DNA of 36,446 bases from WJLY01 sp964562405 (GTDB lineage: Bacteria > Joyebacterota > Joyebacteria > Joyebacterales > Joyebacteraceae). The DNA lies in the NCBI GenBank assembly GCA_964562405.1, contig CAZLTC010000023.1:1-36446 (forward strand), written 5' to 3'. Within the stretch, counting starts at the first letter, position 1; each line of letters begins with the position of its first letter. This document shows, one piece after another, positions 21,909 to 30,165 of the stretch. Position numbers and translations under genes: made by a program. Below the pieces are notes generated by a model. The model did no database searches and was not told the origin of the DNA. It was given only the letters and a program-made list of their open reading frames with translations.

Positions 21909-23384
21909 CTACGCGTCCGTCTCCTTGTGCAGGTCTGCGGGCGTCCTGACCGGCTCGGTCACCAGCATGGACAGCGGTATGACCTTGTCGCCCTGGTGAA
22001 GCGACACGCGGTCTCTTCCGCCGTTCTTCGCGTGGTACATCGCCTCATCGGCGCACGCGATAAGCTCTTCCGGCGTCGACACCTTGGCCACTGGCCACGA
22101 GGCCGCTCCGACACTGATAGTCACATGCAAAGACTGGTCTCGCCACCGGATCGGGGTCGTCTCGACCACTCGACGCAGACGCTCCGCACTCTCCGCCGCG
22201 TCTGAAAGACCCATGCCGGGGGCGACGACCACAAGCTCCTCGCCGCCGTACCTGCATACTATGTCCCCAGCCCGTATGCTCCGCTCCAGAATGGAGGCAA
22301 CGGACACGAGAACCGCGTCGCCGGCGTCGTGCCCGAACGTGTCGTTGAAGACCTTGAAGTGGTCGATGTCTATCATCATCACGCTCAAGGGGACGCCGTG
22401 ACGCGTGGCTCTCGAGAATTCCTCCGTCAGCCTGCGCACGCCGAAGCGTCTGTTGAGGACGTGCGTCAACTCGTCGATGGCCGCGAGCGCCTGGAGTTTG
22501 TTATGCAGCACGGCGTTGCTCAGGTACGGCGCCGCCTGTGTGCGGATGGCGTCGATCAGGAGCCGCTTTTCATCAGACAGGTCCTCTTCGGAGCACCCCA
22601 GCACCACCAGACCGACGGCCTTCTGCTCGGCCATGAGCGGGACCAGCGTGATGGATAGCGGCCTCAACGACCCCAGTGGGCTCGACATGCGCACCCACTC
22701 GAAACCGTCCCTGGTGGGGACGACATGGACGACGGCGCCCGTGGTGAGCGCACGCTCCGCCATGCCCAATGACGAGTCGACGCTGGTTGGGATGTCACCC
22801 ACCATGTCCAGTCCGAACCGCGACAGGAACTCCATCCGCTTACCGGTATCCGCATAGAGCACGCCGGCCCGCGACCCGCAGATGGTCGTGAAGGACTCCA
22901 GAAGACGGGATGCCACGTCGTTCAATTCGACCTCTGACGACAGCTCGGCCAGCAGCGATCTCGTTGTCGCCTCGACAGCGATCCGCTTGCCCACCGCTTC
23001 CGTCATGCTGTTGAATGACAGCGCGACCTGGCCGATCAGATCATTGCTCGTTACGTCTATCTTGCAGTCGTCGCGACAGGCGGCCCCGGTGTCCTGTGCC
23101 ACGGCCACAGCATCGTTGATGTGCTTCATGCCGGCGACCACCCTCACCAGTTCGCGAGAGACGACCACCTTGAAGATGACGAAATTGGCCGCCCCAACCA
23201 CCAGCCCCGCCATCACGCACATTGCGAAGAAGTGAATCGACAACGCGTCGTCGGTTCCCAGCACGGCGTGCGCGAAGGGCGGGAACGCAACGCCCACGAC
23301 CGCCCCGAACGCGAGCATTGAGAGAAACAGCTGTCTGAGGACGGACCGGCGCGGCGCGCGCGGCCTCCGGGTAGACTGCGGCAT
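21909..23384 (-). CDS. Membrane GGDEF diguanylate cyclase with HAMP-like and GAF-like regions
   Basis: 491 residues from ATG 23384, with AAGGAG six bases upstream. Two membrane segments (about 15-37 and 50-75) are followed by a HAMP-like linker, a GAF-like sensory domain (about 145-290) and a GGDEF domain (about 300-465). The active site is GGEEL (380-384), with DIDHFKVFNDTFGHDAGD before it. The inhibitory RxxD site is RAGD (371-374), five residues upstream. It should make cyclic di-GMP from two GTP, with product feedback. The signal is unknown. There is no EAL domain. The divergent gap to nadE contains an imperfect direct repeat. Confidence 0.92.
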   Translation of the reverse strand: MPQSTRRPRAPRRSVLRQLFLSMLAFGAVVGVAFPPFAHAVLGTDDALSIHFFAMCVMAGLVVGAANFVIFKVVVSRELVRVVAGMKHINDAVAVAQDTGAACRDDCKIDVTSNDLIGQVALSFNSMTEAVGKRIAVEATTRSLLAELSSEVELNDVASRLLESFTTICGSRAGVLYADTGKRMEFLSRFGLDMVGDIPTSVDSSLGMAERALTTGAVVHVVPTRDGFEWVRMSSPLGSLRPLSITLVPLMAEQKAVGLVVLGCSEEDLSDEKRLLIDAIRTQAAPYLSNAVLHNKLQALAAIDELTHVLNRRFGVRRLTEEFSRATRHGVPLSVMMIDIDHFKVFNDTFGHDAGDAVLVSVASILERSIRAGDIVCRYGGEELVVVAPGMGLSDAAESAERLRRVVETTPIRWRDQSLHVTISVGAASWPVAKVSTPEELIACADEAMYHAKNGGRDRVSLHQGDKVIPLSMLVTEPVRTPADLHKETDA

Positions 23385-23456
23385 ACGAATCTCCTTCTCC
23401 AGGAATCGGATGCGTCCGCGGCTCTTCTGTGATCCTCTGTATGGTCGGGGGGAAGC

Positions 23457-23604
23457 AACTCCCATGCCACAGGTGTTGATCTGTGGAAGCTCGAGTACCG
23501 ACAGCATCCCTCATGGTTGTGGTGTCGAACCATGGCAACCGGCGAGCGGCCAAAGCCGCGCGAGTTCGCTGTGGAACGCCCATGCCGCAGGCGTTATCAT
23601 GTAG
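23457..23604. repeat. Imperfect direct repeat pair in the GGDEF/nadE divergent region
   Basis: Unit 1 at 23457-23486 and unit 2 at 23575-23604, 118 bases apart, share AACnCCCATGCCnCAGGnGTT (18 of 21) and 22 of 30 overall. Unit 1 also contains CCACAG/CTGTGG as an inverted repeat around 8 bases. Unit 2 ends over the TATCAT box (23595-23600) that may serve nadE. It could be a pair of regulator sites; the rest of the 273-base gap shows nothing clear. Confidence 0.4.
23595..23600 (+). promoter_or_regulatory. Possible -10 element for nadE
   Basis: TATCAT lies 57 bases before the GTG start. At 17-base spacing the -35 would be TGGAAC (23572-23577), a poor match, so this promoter may need an activator. 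Confidence 0.3.
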
Positions 23605-23657
23605 GCGTCTCGTCTCTTGCGGCGTGGCCATGCGAGACGGAAACCACGGAGGACGCG

Positions 23658-25301
23658 GTGCGCGTAGCGCTTTGCCAGCTCAACCCGACGGTGGGCGACT
23701 TCGAGGGAAACCTCGCGCTCATGGAGAGGGCTCTGACCGACGTGTCGGCGGAGAGCCCGGACCTCGCCGTGTTCCCGGAGCTGTTCCTAACCGGCTACCC
23801 GCCCCAGGACCTGCTGGACAAGCCCTGGTTCGTGGACAGGGCTGAGCTGGCGCTGGCGAGCGTCGCCGCGCTGTCGAGGAAGCATCCGGGAACAGCCATC
23901 TTGACCGGCACGGTCACCAGAAGCAGCTGCCGCGCTGGCAAGGGCCTCCACAACTCGGCGGTCCTCCTGAAGGACGGCGAGACGCTTGCGACCATCCACA
24001 AGTCGCTCCTTCCAACGTACGACGTGTTCGACGAGGCGCGCTACTTCGACGCGGCGCCGGAGGTCCGCCCGGTCCCGTTCGGAGGCGAGGTGCTGGGCAT
24101 CTCCATCTGCGAGGACGCCTGGAACGAACCATCCCTGTGGCACCGGAACATTTACACCAGAGATCCCATAGCCGAGCTGGCCGAGAAGGGCGCCTCGCTC
24201 ATCATCAACATCTCGGCGTCCCCGTTCTACGTCGGCAAGGACGAGATCCGCTACCGGATCTTCAGCGCGCACGCCGAAAGGCATGGAGTGCCGTTCCTGG
24301 TCGTGAACCAGGTCGGAGGCAACGACGAGCTGATCTTCGACGGGAGGAGCGCGGTGGTCGCGCCCGACGGATCGCTCCTCGCCTACCTCACCGCGTTCGA
24401 AGAGCAGGTTCGTGTCGTCGACCTGGGCACGCCCGAGCGTATCGAGTTCACGCCGGACGGTCGGACGGATTCGATGCGTCGCGCTCTTGTGACCGGGCTC
24501 AGGGACTACGTGCGGAAGTGCGGCTTCAGCAAGGTTGCCGTGGGTCTCTCTGGAGGCATCGACTCGGCCGTCGTAGCGGCCCTCGCCGCCGAGGCGCTTG
24601 GAGCCGGCAATGTGTCGGGCATCACCATGCCCTCACCTTACTCGTCAAGCGGGAGCATCGAGGACTCGAGGGTCCTGGCCGAGAACCTCGGGATCGGGTT
24701 CGCGGTCATCCACATCTCCGACATCTACCAGTCCTACCTCGACGAGCTCGACCAGTACCTCGAGGGGGACGACGTGACGGTCGCCATGGAGAACATCCAG
24801 GCGCGCGTGCGCGGCAACATCCTGATGGCGCTGGCCAACGAGTCGGGCTATCTCCTCCTCTCCACGGGTAACAAGAGCGAGACGGCAGTCGGCTACTGCA
24901 CACTCTACGGAGACATGAGCGGCGGCCTCGCAGTCATATCCGACGTGCCGAAGACGGCGGTCTACGCGCTCGCCGGGAACATCAACCGCGAGCGTGAAGT
25001 CATCCCGGCCTCGATAATCGAGAAGCCTCCGTCTGCTGAGCTCCGCCCGGGCCAGCTGGACCAGGACACGCTGCCTTCTTACGAGGTCCTCGACCGCATA
25101 CTGGACCTGTACGTGGACGGCACGGCGTCGCCCCGGGAGATCGTCGAACAGGGCCTGCCCGCTGCCACGGTAGCGTGGGTGGTGCGCGCGGTCGACAGGA
25201 ACGAGTACAAGAGACGCCAGGCCGCTCCGGGGCTCAAGGTCACGAGTAAGGCCTTCGGCACCGGACGCCGCATGCCGATAGCCGCAAGGTACGATCACTG
25301 A
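23658..25301 (+). CDS. nadE: Glutamine-dependent NAD(+) synthetase
   Basis: 547 residues from GTG 23658, with GGAGG five bases upstream; the open frame runs back to 23517 but the added residues are not family-like. The N-terminal nitrilase-type glutaminase has triad Glu41 (FPELFLTGYPP), Lys115 (IHKSLLPTY) and Cys151 (SICEDAWNE). The C-terminal ATP-dependent synthetase has the P-loop LSGGIDSAVVAAL, STGNKSETAVGYCTLYGD, and the ending FGTGRRMPIAARY. It amidates deamido-NAD with ammonia channelled from glutamine, the last step of NAD synthesis. Length and domain order are those of the short bacterial form. Confidence 0.96.
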   Translation: MRVALCQLNPTVGDFEGNLALMERALTDVSAESPDLAVFPELFLTGYPPQDLLDKPWFVDRAELALASVAALSRKHPGTAILTGTVTRSSCRAGKGLHNSAVLLKDGETLATIHKSLLPTYDVFDEARYFDAAPEVRPVPFGGEVLGISICEDAWNEPSLWHRNIYTRDPIAELAEKGASLIINISASPFYVGKDEIRYRIFSAHAERHGVPFLVVNQVGGNDELIFDGRSAVVAPDGSLLAYLTAFEEQVRVVDLGTPERIEFTPDGRTDSMRRALVTGLRDYVRKCGFSKVAVGLSGGIDSAVVAALAAEALGAGNVSGITMPSPYSSSGSIEDSRVLAENLGIGFAVIHISDIYQSYLDELDQYLEGDDVTVAMENIQARVRGNILMALANESGYLLLSTGNKSETAVGYCTLYGDMSGGLAVISDVPKTAVYALAGNINREREVIPASIIEKPPSAELRPGQLDQDTLPSYEVLDRILDLYVDGTASPREIVEQGLPAATVAWVVRAVDRNEYKRRQAAPGLKVTSKAFGTGRRMPIAARYDH

Positions 25302-25410
25302 CACAACCGTCGCGCTGGCCCCGCCACGTCCGGGCGACCACGACGCACACCAACCAGCAGACACTCTGGCAGCCGCCGCCACGAGCAGACGCCGAAAGGA
25401 GACGAACGCC

Positions 25411-26517
25411 GTGACAGACCCGCGATACGTGAAGCTGGCCGGAGTCCTGGTCAACTACTGCGTGGAGATCGAGAAGGGTGATCTCTTCCAGATCAACTGC
25501 TCACCCCTTGCGGCGCCGCTCGTGCGCGAGGTCTACCGCGAGGCGCTCAAGGCCGGCGGGCATCCGTTCCTCAGGGTCAACCTGCCCGGCATCGCCGAGA
25601 TATTCTACAAGGAAGCCAAGAAGCACCAGCTCTCACACGTGAACCCGATCGCGGAGTCCACGATCGACAAGATCGACAAACTCCTGAACATCAGCGCCGC
25701 ATCCAACACGAAGACTCTGGCCAACATCGACCCCCAACGCATGGCGTTGGCGAGGGCTGCACACAGGGACATATCCGAGAAGTTCATGGCGCGGTCAGCG
25801 GCCCACGAACTCGACTGGTGCGGCACGCAGTTCCCGTGCAACGCGAGCGCCCAGGACGCCGAGATGTCGCTCTCCGAGTACGAGGACTTCGTCCTGAACG
25901 CGTGCCTCGTCCACAAGAAGGACCCCGTGGCCGCGTGGAAGGGCGTTCGCAGGAAGCAGGCCAAGATCTGCAAGATGCTCGACCAGCAGAAGATCATCCG
26001 CATCGTCTCCAAGGGAACCGACATATCGATGAGCGTCGAGGGTCGTAAGTGGATCAACTCGGACGGACGACACAACATGCCGTCGGGCGAGATCTTCACG
26101 GGCCCCATAGAGGACTCAGTCGAGGGGAAGATCTCGTTCTCGTTTCCGGCCTGCTACGCCGGACGTGAGGCGCACGGAGTCGTCATCGAGTTCAAGAAGG
26201 GGAAGGCCGTGAAGGCACACGCGTCCAAGGGCGACGACTTCCTGAACGCGAGCCTGGACACCGACGAGGGCGGCAGATTCGTCGGCGAGATCGCCGTCGG
26301 AACGAACTACTCGATCCAGAAGTTCACGAAGAACACGCTCTTCGACGAGAAGATCGGCGGTACCATACACATGGCCCTGGGCGCCTCCTACCCCGACACC
26401 GGCGGCAAGAACAAGTCGAGCATCCACTGGGACATGGTCAACGACATGCGCGACGGCGGGGTCATATACGCCGACGGCAAGATCATCTACAAGGATGGGA
26501 AGTTCACCACCGACTAG
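25411..26517 (+). CDS. M29-family aminopeptidase (first of a tandem pair)
   Basis: 368 residues. GTG start at 25411, with AAAGGAG eight to nine bases upstream. It matches thermophilic aminopeptidases (AmpS/AmpT, M29) over its length. Likely metal and active-site residues are Glu227 (MPSGEIFTGP), Glu293 (VGEIAVGTN), His320 (GTIHMALG), Tyr327 (GASYPD), His339 and Asp341 (SIHWDMVNDMR). These Mn/Co/Zn enzymes remove N-terminal residues from peptides in the cytoplasm. A near full-length paralog follows 18 bases later, then mscS- and uspA-like genes, all closely spaced. Confidence 0.92.
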   Translation: MTDPRYVKLAGVLVNYCVEIEKGDLFQINCSPLAAPLVREVYREALKAGGHPFLRVNLPGIAEIFYKEAKKHQLSHVNPIAESTIDKIDKLLNISAASNTKTLANIDPQRMALARAAHRDISEKFMARSAAHELDWCGTQFPCNASAQDAEMSLSEYEDFVLNACLVHKKDPVAAWKGVRRKQAKICKMLDQQKIIRIVSKGTDISMSVEGRKWINSDGRHNMPSGEIFTGPIEDSVEGKISFSFPACYAGREAHGVVIEFKKGKAVKAHASKGDDFLNASLDTDEGGRFVGEIAVGTNYSIQKFTKNTLFDEKIGGTIHMALGASYPDTGGKNKSSIHWDMVNDMRDGGVIYADGKIIYKDGKFTTD

Positions 26518-26535
26518 GCAAAGGAGAACACGGCG

Positions 26536-27639
26536 ATGGATCCGAGATACCAGGCGCTCGCGAAGATCCTGGTCAACTACTCCGTCGAGGTGGAGAAGAA
26601 CGACCTCGTCGCGATCAGCACGCTTCCGGTGGCCGAGCCGCTAGCCAGGGAGGTCTACAGGGAGGTCCTGAGCGCGGGTGGGCACCCCTTCGTTCGCTGC
26701 AGTCTCCCGGGGATCACCGAGATCTACCTCAAGGAAGCGAAGAAGTTCCAGCTCGAGTTTCTGAACCCCATCTCGATGGAAGAGGTGGAGCGCATCGACA
26801 AGTTCATCTCGTTCTGGGCGGACGAAAACACCAAATCTCTCGCCAACGTGGACCCCGATCGCCAGCGCGCCAGGGCGGCGGCAACTGCACCATTGGTCCG
26901 TCGATGGAACGAGCGCGAGGGCGAAGGGAAGCTCAAGTGGGTCGGAACGCAGTTCCCGTGCAACGCGAACGCCCAGGATGCCGAGATGTCGCTCACGGAG
27001 TATGAGGACTTCGTGCTGGACGCCTGTCTCGTGAACAGGAAGGACCCCATCGCGGCCTGGAAGGCCGTCCACCGCAAGCAGGCAAGGATCTGCAAGCGGC
27101 TCGACCTGACCAGGAAGGTCAGAGTGGTGACGAAGGGAACCGACCTCACGATGAAGGTCGGGGGGCGAAAGTGGGTCAACTGCGACGGCAAGGCTAACAT
27201 GCCCGACGGCGAGATATTCACGGGGCCCATCGAGGACTCGGTCGAGGGCGTGATCACGTTCTCGTTCCCGGCGTTCTACTACGGGCGGGAGGCCGAGGGG
27301 GTCCAGCTCACCTTCAAGAAGGGGCGCATCGTCAAGGCGAAGGCCACGAAGGGCCAGGACTTCCTCGATGCCATGCTGAACACCGACGACGGCGCCAGGC
27401 GCGTCGGCGAGTTCGCCATAGGCACGAACTACTCTGTCCAGAAGTTCACACGGAACACGCTCTTCGACGAGAAGATAGGCGGCACCGTCCACATGGCCGT
27501 GGGCGCGTCGATACCTGAGTCCCTTGGGGTCAACGAGTCCGCCATCCATTGGGACATGGTGACCGACATGCGCGAGGGTGGGAAGATCTACGCCGACGGC
27601 AAGGTGATCTACAAGGACGGCAAGTTCGCGCTCGACTAG
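26536..27639 (+). CDS. M29-family aminopeptidase (second copy; conserved Tyr replaced)
   Basis: 367 residues, colinear with the gene before it (shared CGTQFPCN/VGTQFPCN, SGEIFTGPIEDSVEG/DGEIFTGPIEDSVEG, NTLFDEKIGGT). The RBS is AAAGGAG. The ligands corresponding to Glu227, Glu293, His320, His339 and Asp341 are kept here as Glu226, Glu292, His319, His338 and Asp340. The Tyr in GASYPD is Ile326 (GASIPE). The metal site should form, but catalysis or specificity may differ. The gene is a tandem duplicate that has diverged. Confidence 0.9.
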   Translation: MDPRYQALAKILVNYSVEVEKNDLVAISTLPVAEPLAREVYREVLSAGGHPFVRCSLPGITEIYLKEAKKFQLEFLNPISMEEVERIDKFISFWADENTKSLANVDPDRQRARAAATAPLVRRWNEREGEGKLKWVGTQFPCNANAQDAEMSLTEYEDFVLDACLVNRKDPIAAWKAVHRKQARICKRLDLTRKVRVVTKGTDLTMKVGGRKWVNCDGKANMPDGEIFTGPIEDSVEGVITFSFPAFYYGREAEGVQLTFKKGRIVKAKATKGQDFLDAMLNTDDGARRVGEFAIGTNYSVQKFTRNTLFDEKIGGTVHMAVGASIPESLGVNESAIHWDMVTDMREGGKIYADGKVIYKDGKFALD

Positions 27640-27651
27640 CCGGAGGAGGCC

Positions 27652-28572
27652 ATGCCTGTGAACTGGAAGCTCTTATTCGACGCCGAGACGATCATGAAGT
27701 GGCTCCTGACGAACGGGGTCAAGATCCTGTTCATCATACTCGGAGCATACATCGTCATCCGCCTGCTCCGCTTCGCGATACACCGGCTCGAACGCTACTT
27801 CGAGGACGACGACCCGACCACAAAGAGCGAGCGCGAGAAGCGGGCGGAGACACTGACGAAGATCCTCAGCAACCTCACGGCACTCATCGTGTGGGGCTTC
27901 GCCGCGATGATGGTGCTCAAGGAGTTCGGCGTCGAGATCGGCCCCATTCTCGCAGGCGCTGGGATCGCCGGCCTCGCCGTGGGCTTTGGCGCGCAGTCGC
28001 TCGTCAAAGACTTCCTGAACGGCATCTTCATCGTGCTCGAGAACGAGTACCGCGTGGGCGACGTAGTGAGCATCGGCGGCGTGTCGGGACTGGTCGAGAA
28101 GATCTCGCTACGGACGACGATACTCCGCGACCTCGAGGGCAAGGTCTACGTGGTACCCAACGGTCAGATCACGACCGTCACGAACATGACGAAGGAGTGG
28201 TCGAGGTTCCTCATCGACGTGGGCGTAGCCTACAAGGAGAACGTCGACCACGTGATGAAGGTCCTCGCAGAGGTCGGCGAGGAACTCAGCAAGGACGAGA
28301 GATTCTCCTCGCTCATCATGGAACCGCTCCAGATCCTCGGCGTGGACAGTTTCGGAGACTCGGCGGTCAACATACGCGTGGTGTTCACGACCGTCCCTCT
28401 CCAGCAGTGGACGGTGGGACGCGAGTTCCGTCGACGGATAAAGAATCGGTTCGACGAGTTGGGCATCGAGATACCGTTCCCGCACCGCACCGTATATCTG
28501 GGCGAGGGCGCCCCGATGAACGGAAGGCTGAGCGTTCAACTGTCCGGCGACACCCCGCCCTCGGAGGAGTAG
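27652..28572 (+). CDS. Small-conductance mechanosensitive channel (MscS family)
   Basis: 306 residues, with GGAGGAGG before the ATG. Membrane segments lie at about 24-43, 70-92 and 97-130. The last is the pore helix with the Gly/Ala pattern AGAGIAGLAVGFGAQSLVKDFLNG, followed by the beta domain (YRVGDVVSIGGVSGLVEKISLRTT, VVPNGQITTVTN). It opens under membrane tension during osmotic downshock. It lies 12 bases after the aminopeptidase pair and 3 bases before the UspA gene, so it is part of one operon. Confidence 0.94.
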   Translation: MPVNWKLLFDAETIMKWLLTNGVKILFIILGAYIVIRLLRFAIHRLERYFEDDDPTTKSEREKRAETLTKILSNLTALIVWGFAAMMVLKEFGVEIGPILAGAGIAGLAVGFGAQSLVKDFLNGIFIVLENEYRVGDVVSIGGVSGLVEKISLRTTILRDLEGKVYVVPNGQITTVTNMTKEWSRFLIDVGVAYKENVDHVMKVLAEVGEELSKDERFSSLIMEPLQILGVDSFGDSAVNIRVVFTTVPLQQWTVGREFRRRIKNRFDELGIEIPFPHRTVYLGEGAPMNGRLSVQLSGDTPPSEE

Positions 28573-28575
28573 CCA

Positions 28576-29010
28576 ATGTTCGACAAGATCCTCGTGGCCG
28601 TGGATGGCTCGCTCGATGCCGACGCAGCGGTGCGCGCGGCCTGCTCGATAGCTGCCGGGGATGGAGCGTCGGTCCACATCTGCCACGCGTTTCACATTCC
28701 CGATGCCTACAGGGCCGACCTGGCCGACGCGATGGAGGACGCGCTCAAGAAGGATGGTGAGAACGCGCTCAAGCACGCGGTCGGCGTCGCGCAGGAGGCG
28801 GGGATAGAGGCTACGCCGCACCTTCTCGACAAGGGCCATCCGGCGGAAGCGGTGCTGCGGCTCGCTGCCGAAATCGACGCATCGCTAATAGTGGTGGGCG
28901 TCCGCGGGAAGAGCCCCGACCAGATACGGTCGATGGGGTCGGTGAGCACCGCGGTATCGCAGGCCGCGAAGTGCTCGGTTCTGCTGGTGCGGAGGAAGCA
29001 CGCCGCCTAG
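28576..29010 (+). CDS. Universal stress protein, UspA family
   Basis: 144 residues. MFDKILVAVDGSLDADAA at the start and VVGVRGKSPDQIRSMGSVS near the end give the ATP-binding G-x-x-G-(9)-G-S pattern, so it belongs to the nucleotide-binding branch. It is cytoplasmic. It is the last gene of the aminopeptidase-MscS operon, suggesting expression under osmotic or general stress. A strong hairpin follows. Confidence 0.93.
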   Translation: MFDKILVAVDGSLDADAAVRAACSIAAGDGASVHICHAFHIPDAYRADLADAMEDALKKDGENALKHAVGVAQEAGIEATPHLLDKGHPAEAVLRLAAEIDASLIVVGVRGKSPDQIRSMGSVSTAVSQAAKCSVLLVRRKHAA

Positions 29011-29057
29011 AACGAACGTCCGGTTTGAGGTGAAGACGCCTAGACGTGACCAGCAAG

Positions 29058-29089
29058 CAGAAGGCCCGGTCGCTCGACCGGGCCTTCTG
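29058..29089. terminator. 14-bp perfect hairpin, bidirectional terminator
   Basis: CAGAAGGCCCGGTC (29058-29071) pairs perfectly with GACCGGGCCTTCTG (29076-29089) around a GCTC tetraloop. It lies between the UspA stop and the convergent gene ending at 29114. Confidence 0.75.
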
Positions 29090-29113
29090 AGTGGTTGCGT
29101 GTACACCCGCACT

Positions 29114-30019
29114 CTACATGAGCGCCGTGGCTATCGCCGTCATCGAGGAGAGAAACTCGTAGACCTCGTGTGGATCTCGCACGAAGAGAGATGCGGTGGT
29201 CGGCCTCGGCGTAGGCGACACGAGGATCGGAAGCGACCTGGGAACGGACTCATCGTCATCGTCCGGGTCGCCCATGAACCAGGTCGAGTCCCCATTCCCA
29301 TCGCCCGACCACTTCCCCAGCGCCTCGAACGCCTCCTCGTCAGTCACGTCGTCGCCAAGGTAGATGGCGAGTGTGTCGTCGATACTGGCGTCCTTCAACA
29401 CGTGGGTGACGGCGTCGCCCTTGCGCCAACCCGCCATCCTCGCCTCCACGGCACCAGCGCTGTACATCACGTCGAGCTGGTTGTGCTTGTCCAGCGACCG
29501 CACGAGGTCCGCAAAGCAGTGCGTGGCGCACCGGGTGGCATCGCATCCGCGCGAACCATGCTCCAGCACGATAGCGAAGCCCTTGTTGACGATCCTGACG
29601 CCCGGGTGTGAGCACAGGCAGCCGTGCGCTTCGAGTTCGATGTGCTGCAGCAGTCCGCCGACCGATCCCATGTCGACGGGATGGATCGTCTTCCCGCCCG
29701 GTTTCCGGATCTCGAACCCGCCTTGGCCGATAAGACCGATGTCCTCCAGCCCCAGGAGGCCGTCGAGGTCCTCGATCGTCCTCCCGCTCAGCACGAAGAT
29801 CGAGAACGACTCCACCTGTGAAAGCTGCTCGAGCCTCTGCAGCAGGTCCGGGCTCGGCTCGGGCCGCGGCTCCACGCCGTTGGGGACCAGAGTGCCGCCG
29901 TAGTCGGCGAACAGGAACACGCGGAACGCGCTTCCGAGCGCCCTCGACAGGAGGTCGATCTCCTCTGAAACGTGCTTGGGAAAGGCGAGATTCGTCGTTC
30001 GGACGGCCACCTTGCTCAC
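29114..30019 (-). CDS. Trehalose-phosphatase-like HAD protein, second catalytic Asp replaced by Gly
   Basis: 301 residues. It has the HAD order of OtsB: motif I FADYGGTLVP (Asp39 and Gly41), motif II VLSGRTIEDL, the Lys region GWRKGDAV, and the acidic motif YLGDDVTDEEAFEAL. OtsB normally reads DxDGT in motif I. Here the nucleophile Asp39 is kept, but the +2 general acid/base is Gly (codon GGC). Hydrolysis of trehalose-6-phosphate should be weak or absent. No trehalose-phosphate synthase is adjacent. The GTG at 30019 has a poor RBS. A GTG at 30010 (Val4) has GAGGTG upstream and may be the true start. The protein could be a binding or regulatory relative. Confidence 0.78.
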   Translation of the reverse strand: MSKVAVRTTNLAFPKHVSEEIDLLSRALGSAFRVFLFADYGGTLVPNGVEPRPEPSPDLLQRLEQLSQVESFSIFVLSGRTIEDLDGLLGLEDIGLIGQGGFEIRKPGGKTIHPVDMGSVGGLLQHIELEAHGCLCSHPGVRIVNKGFAIVLEHGSRGCDATRCATHCFADLVRSLDKHNQLDVMYSAGAVEARMAGWRKGDAVTHVLKDASIDDTLAIYLGDDVTDEEAFEALGKWSGDGNGDSTWFMGDPDDDDESVPRSLPILVSPTPRPTTASLFVRDPHEVYEFLSSMTAIATALM

Positions 30020-30091
30020 CTCGCTAGCAGAACGAGTCGATCGGGGGCCGCCGCCGCACCCGTGGCCCTGCGCGGGGCCAGGGAATAGAAT

Positions 30092-30136
30092 AGCGGGGCC
30101 GTAAGACCATATACATCATAGTCACACGGCCCCGCT
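30092..30136 (-). terminator. Hairpin after the C25 peptidase gene
   Basis: AGCGGGGCCGT (30092-30102) pairs perfectly with ACGGCCCCGCT (30126-30136), an 11-bp stem with a 23-base loop. On the minus strand it is followed by ATTCTATTCC. It lies 30 bases past the stop at 30166. The long loop is unusual for a terminator. Confidence 0.6.
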
Positions 30137-30165
30137 TCGCAAGGTGCTAGCCTCAGAGCTGAACG

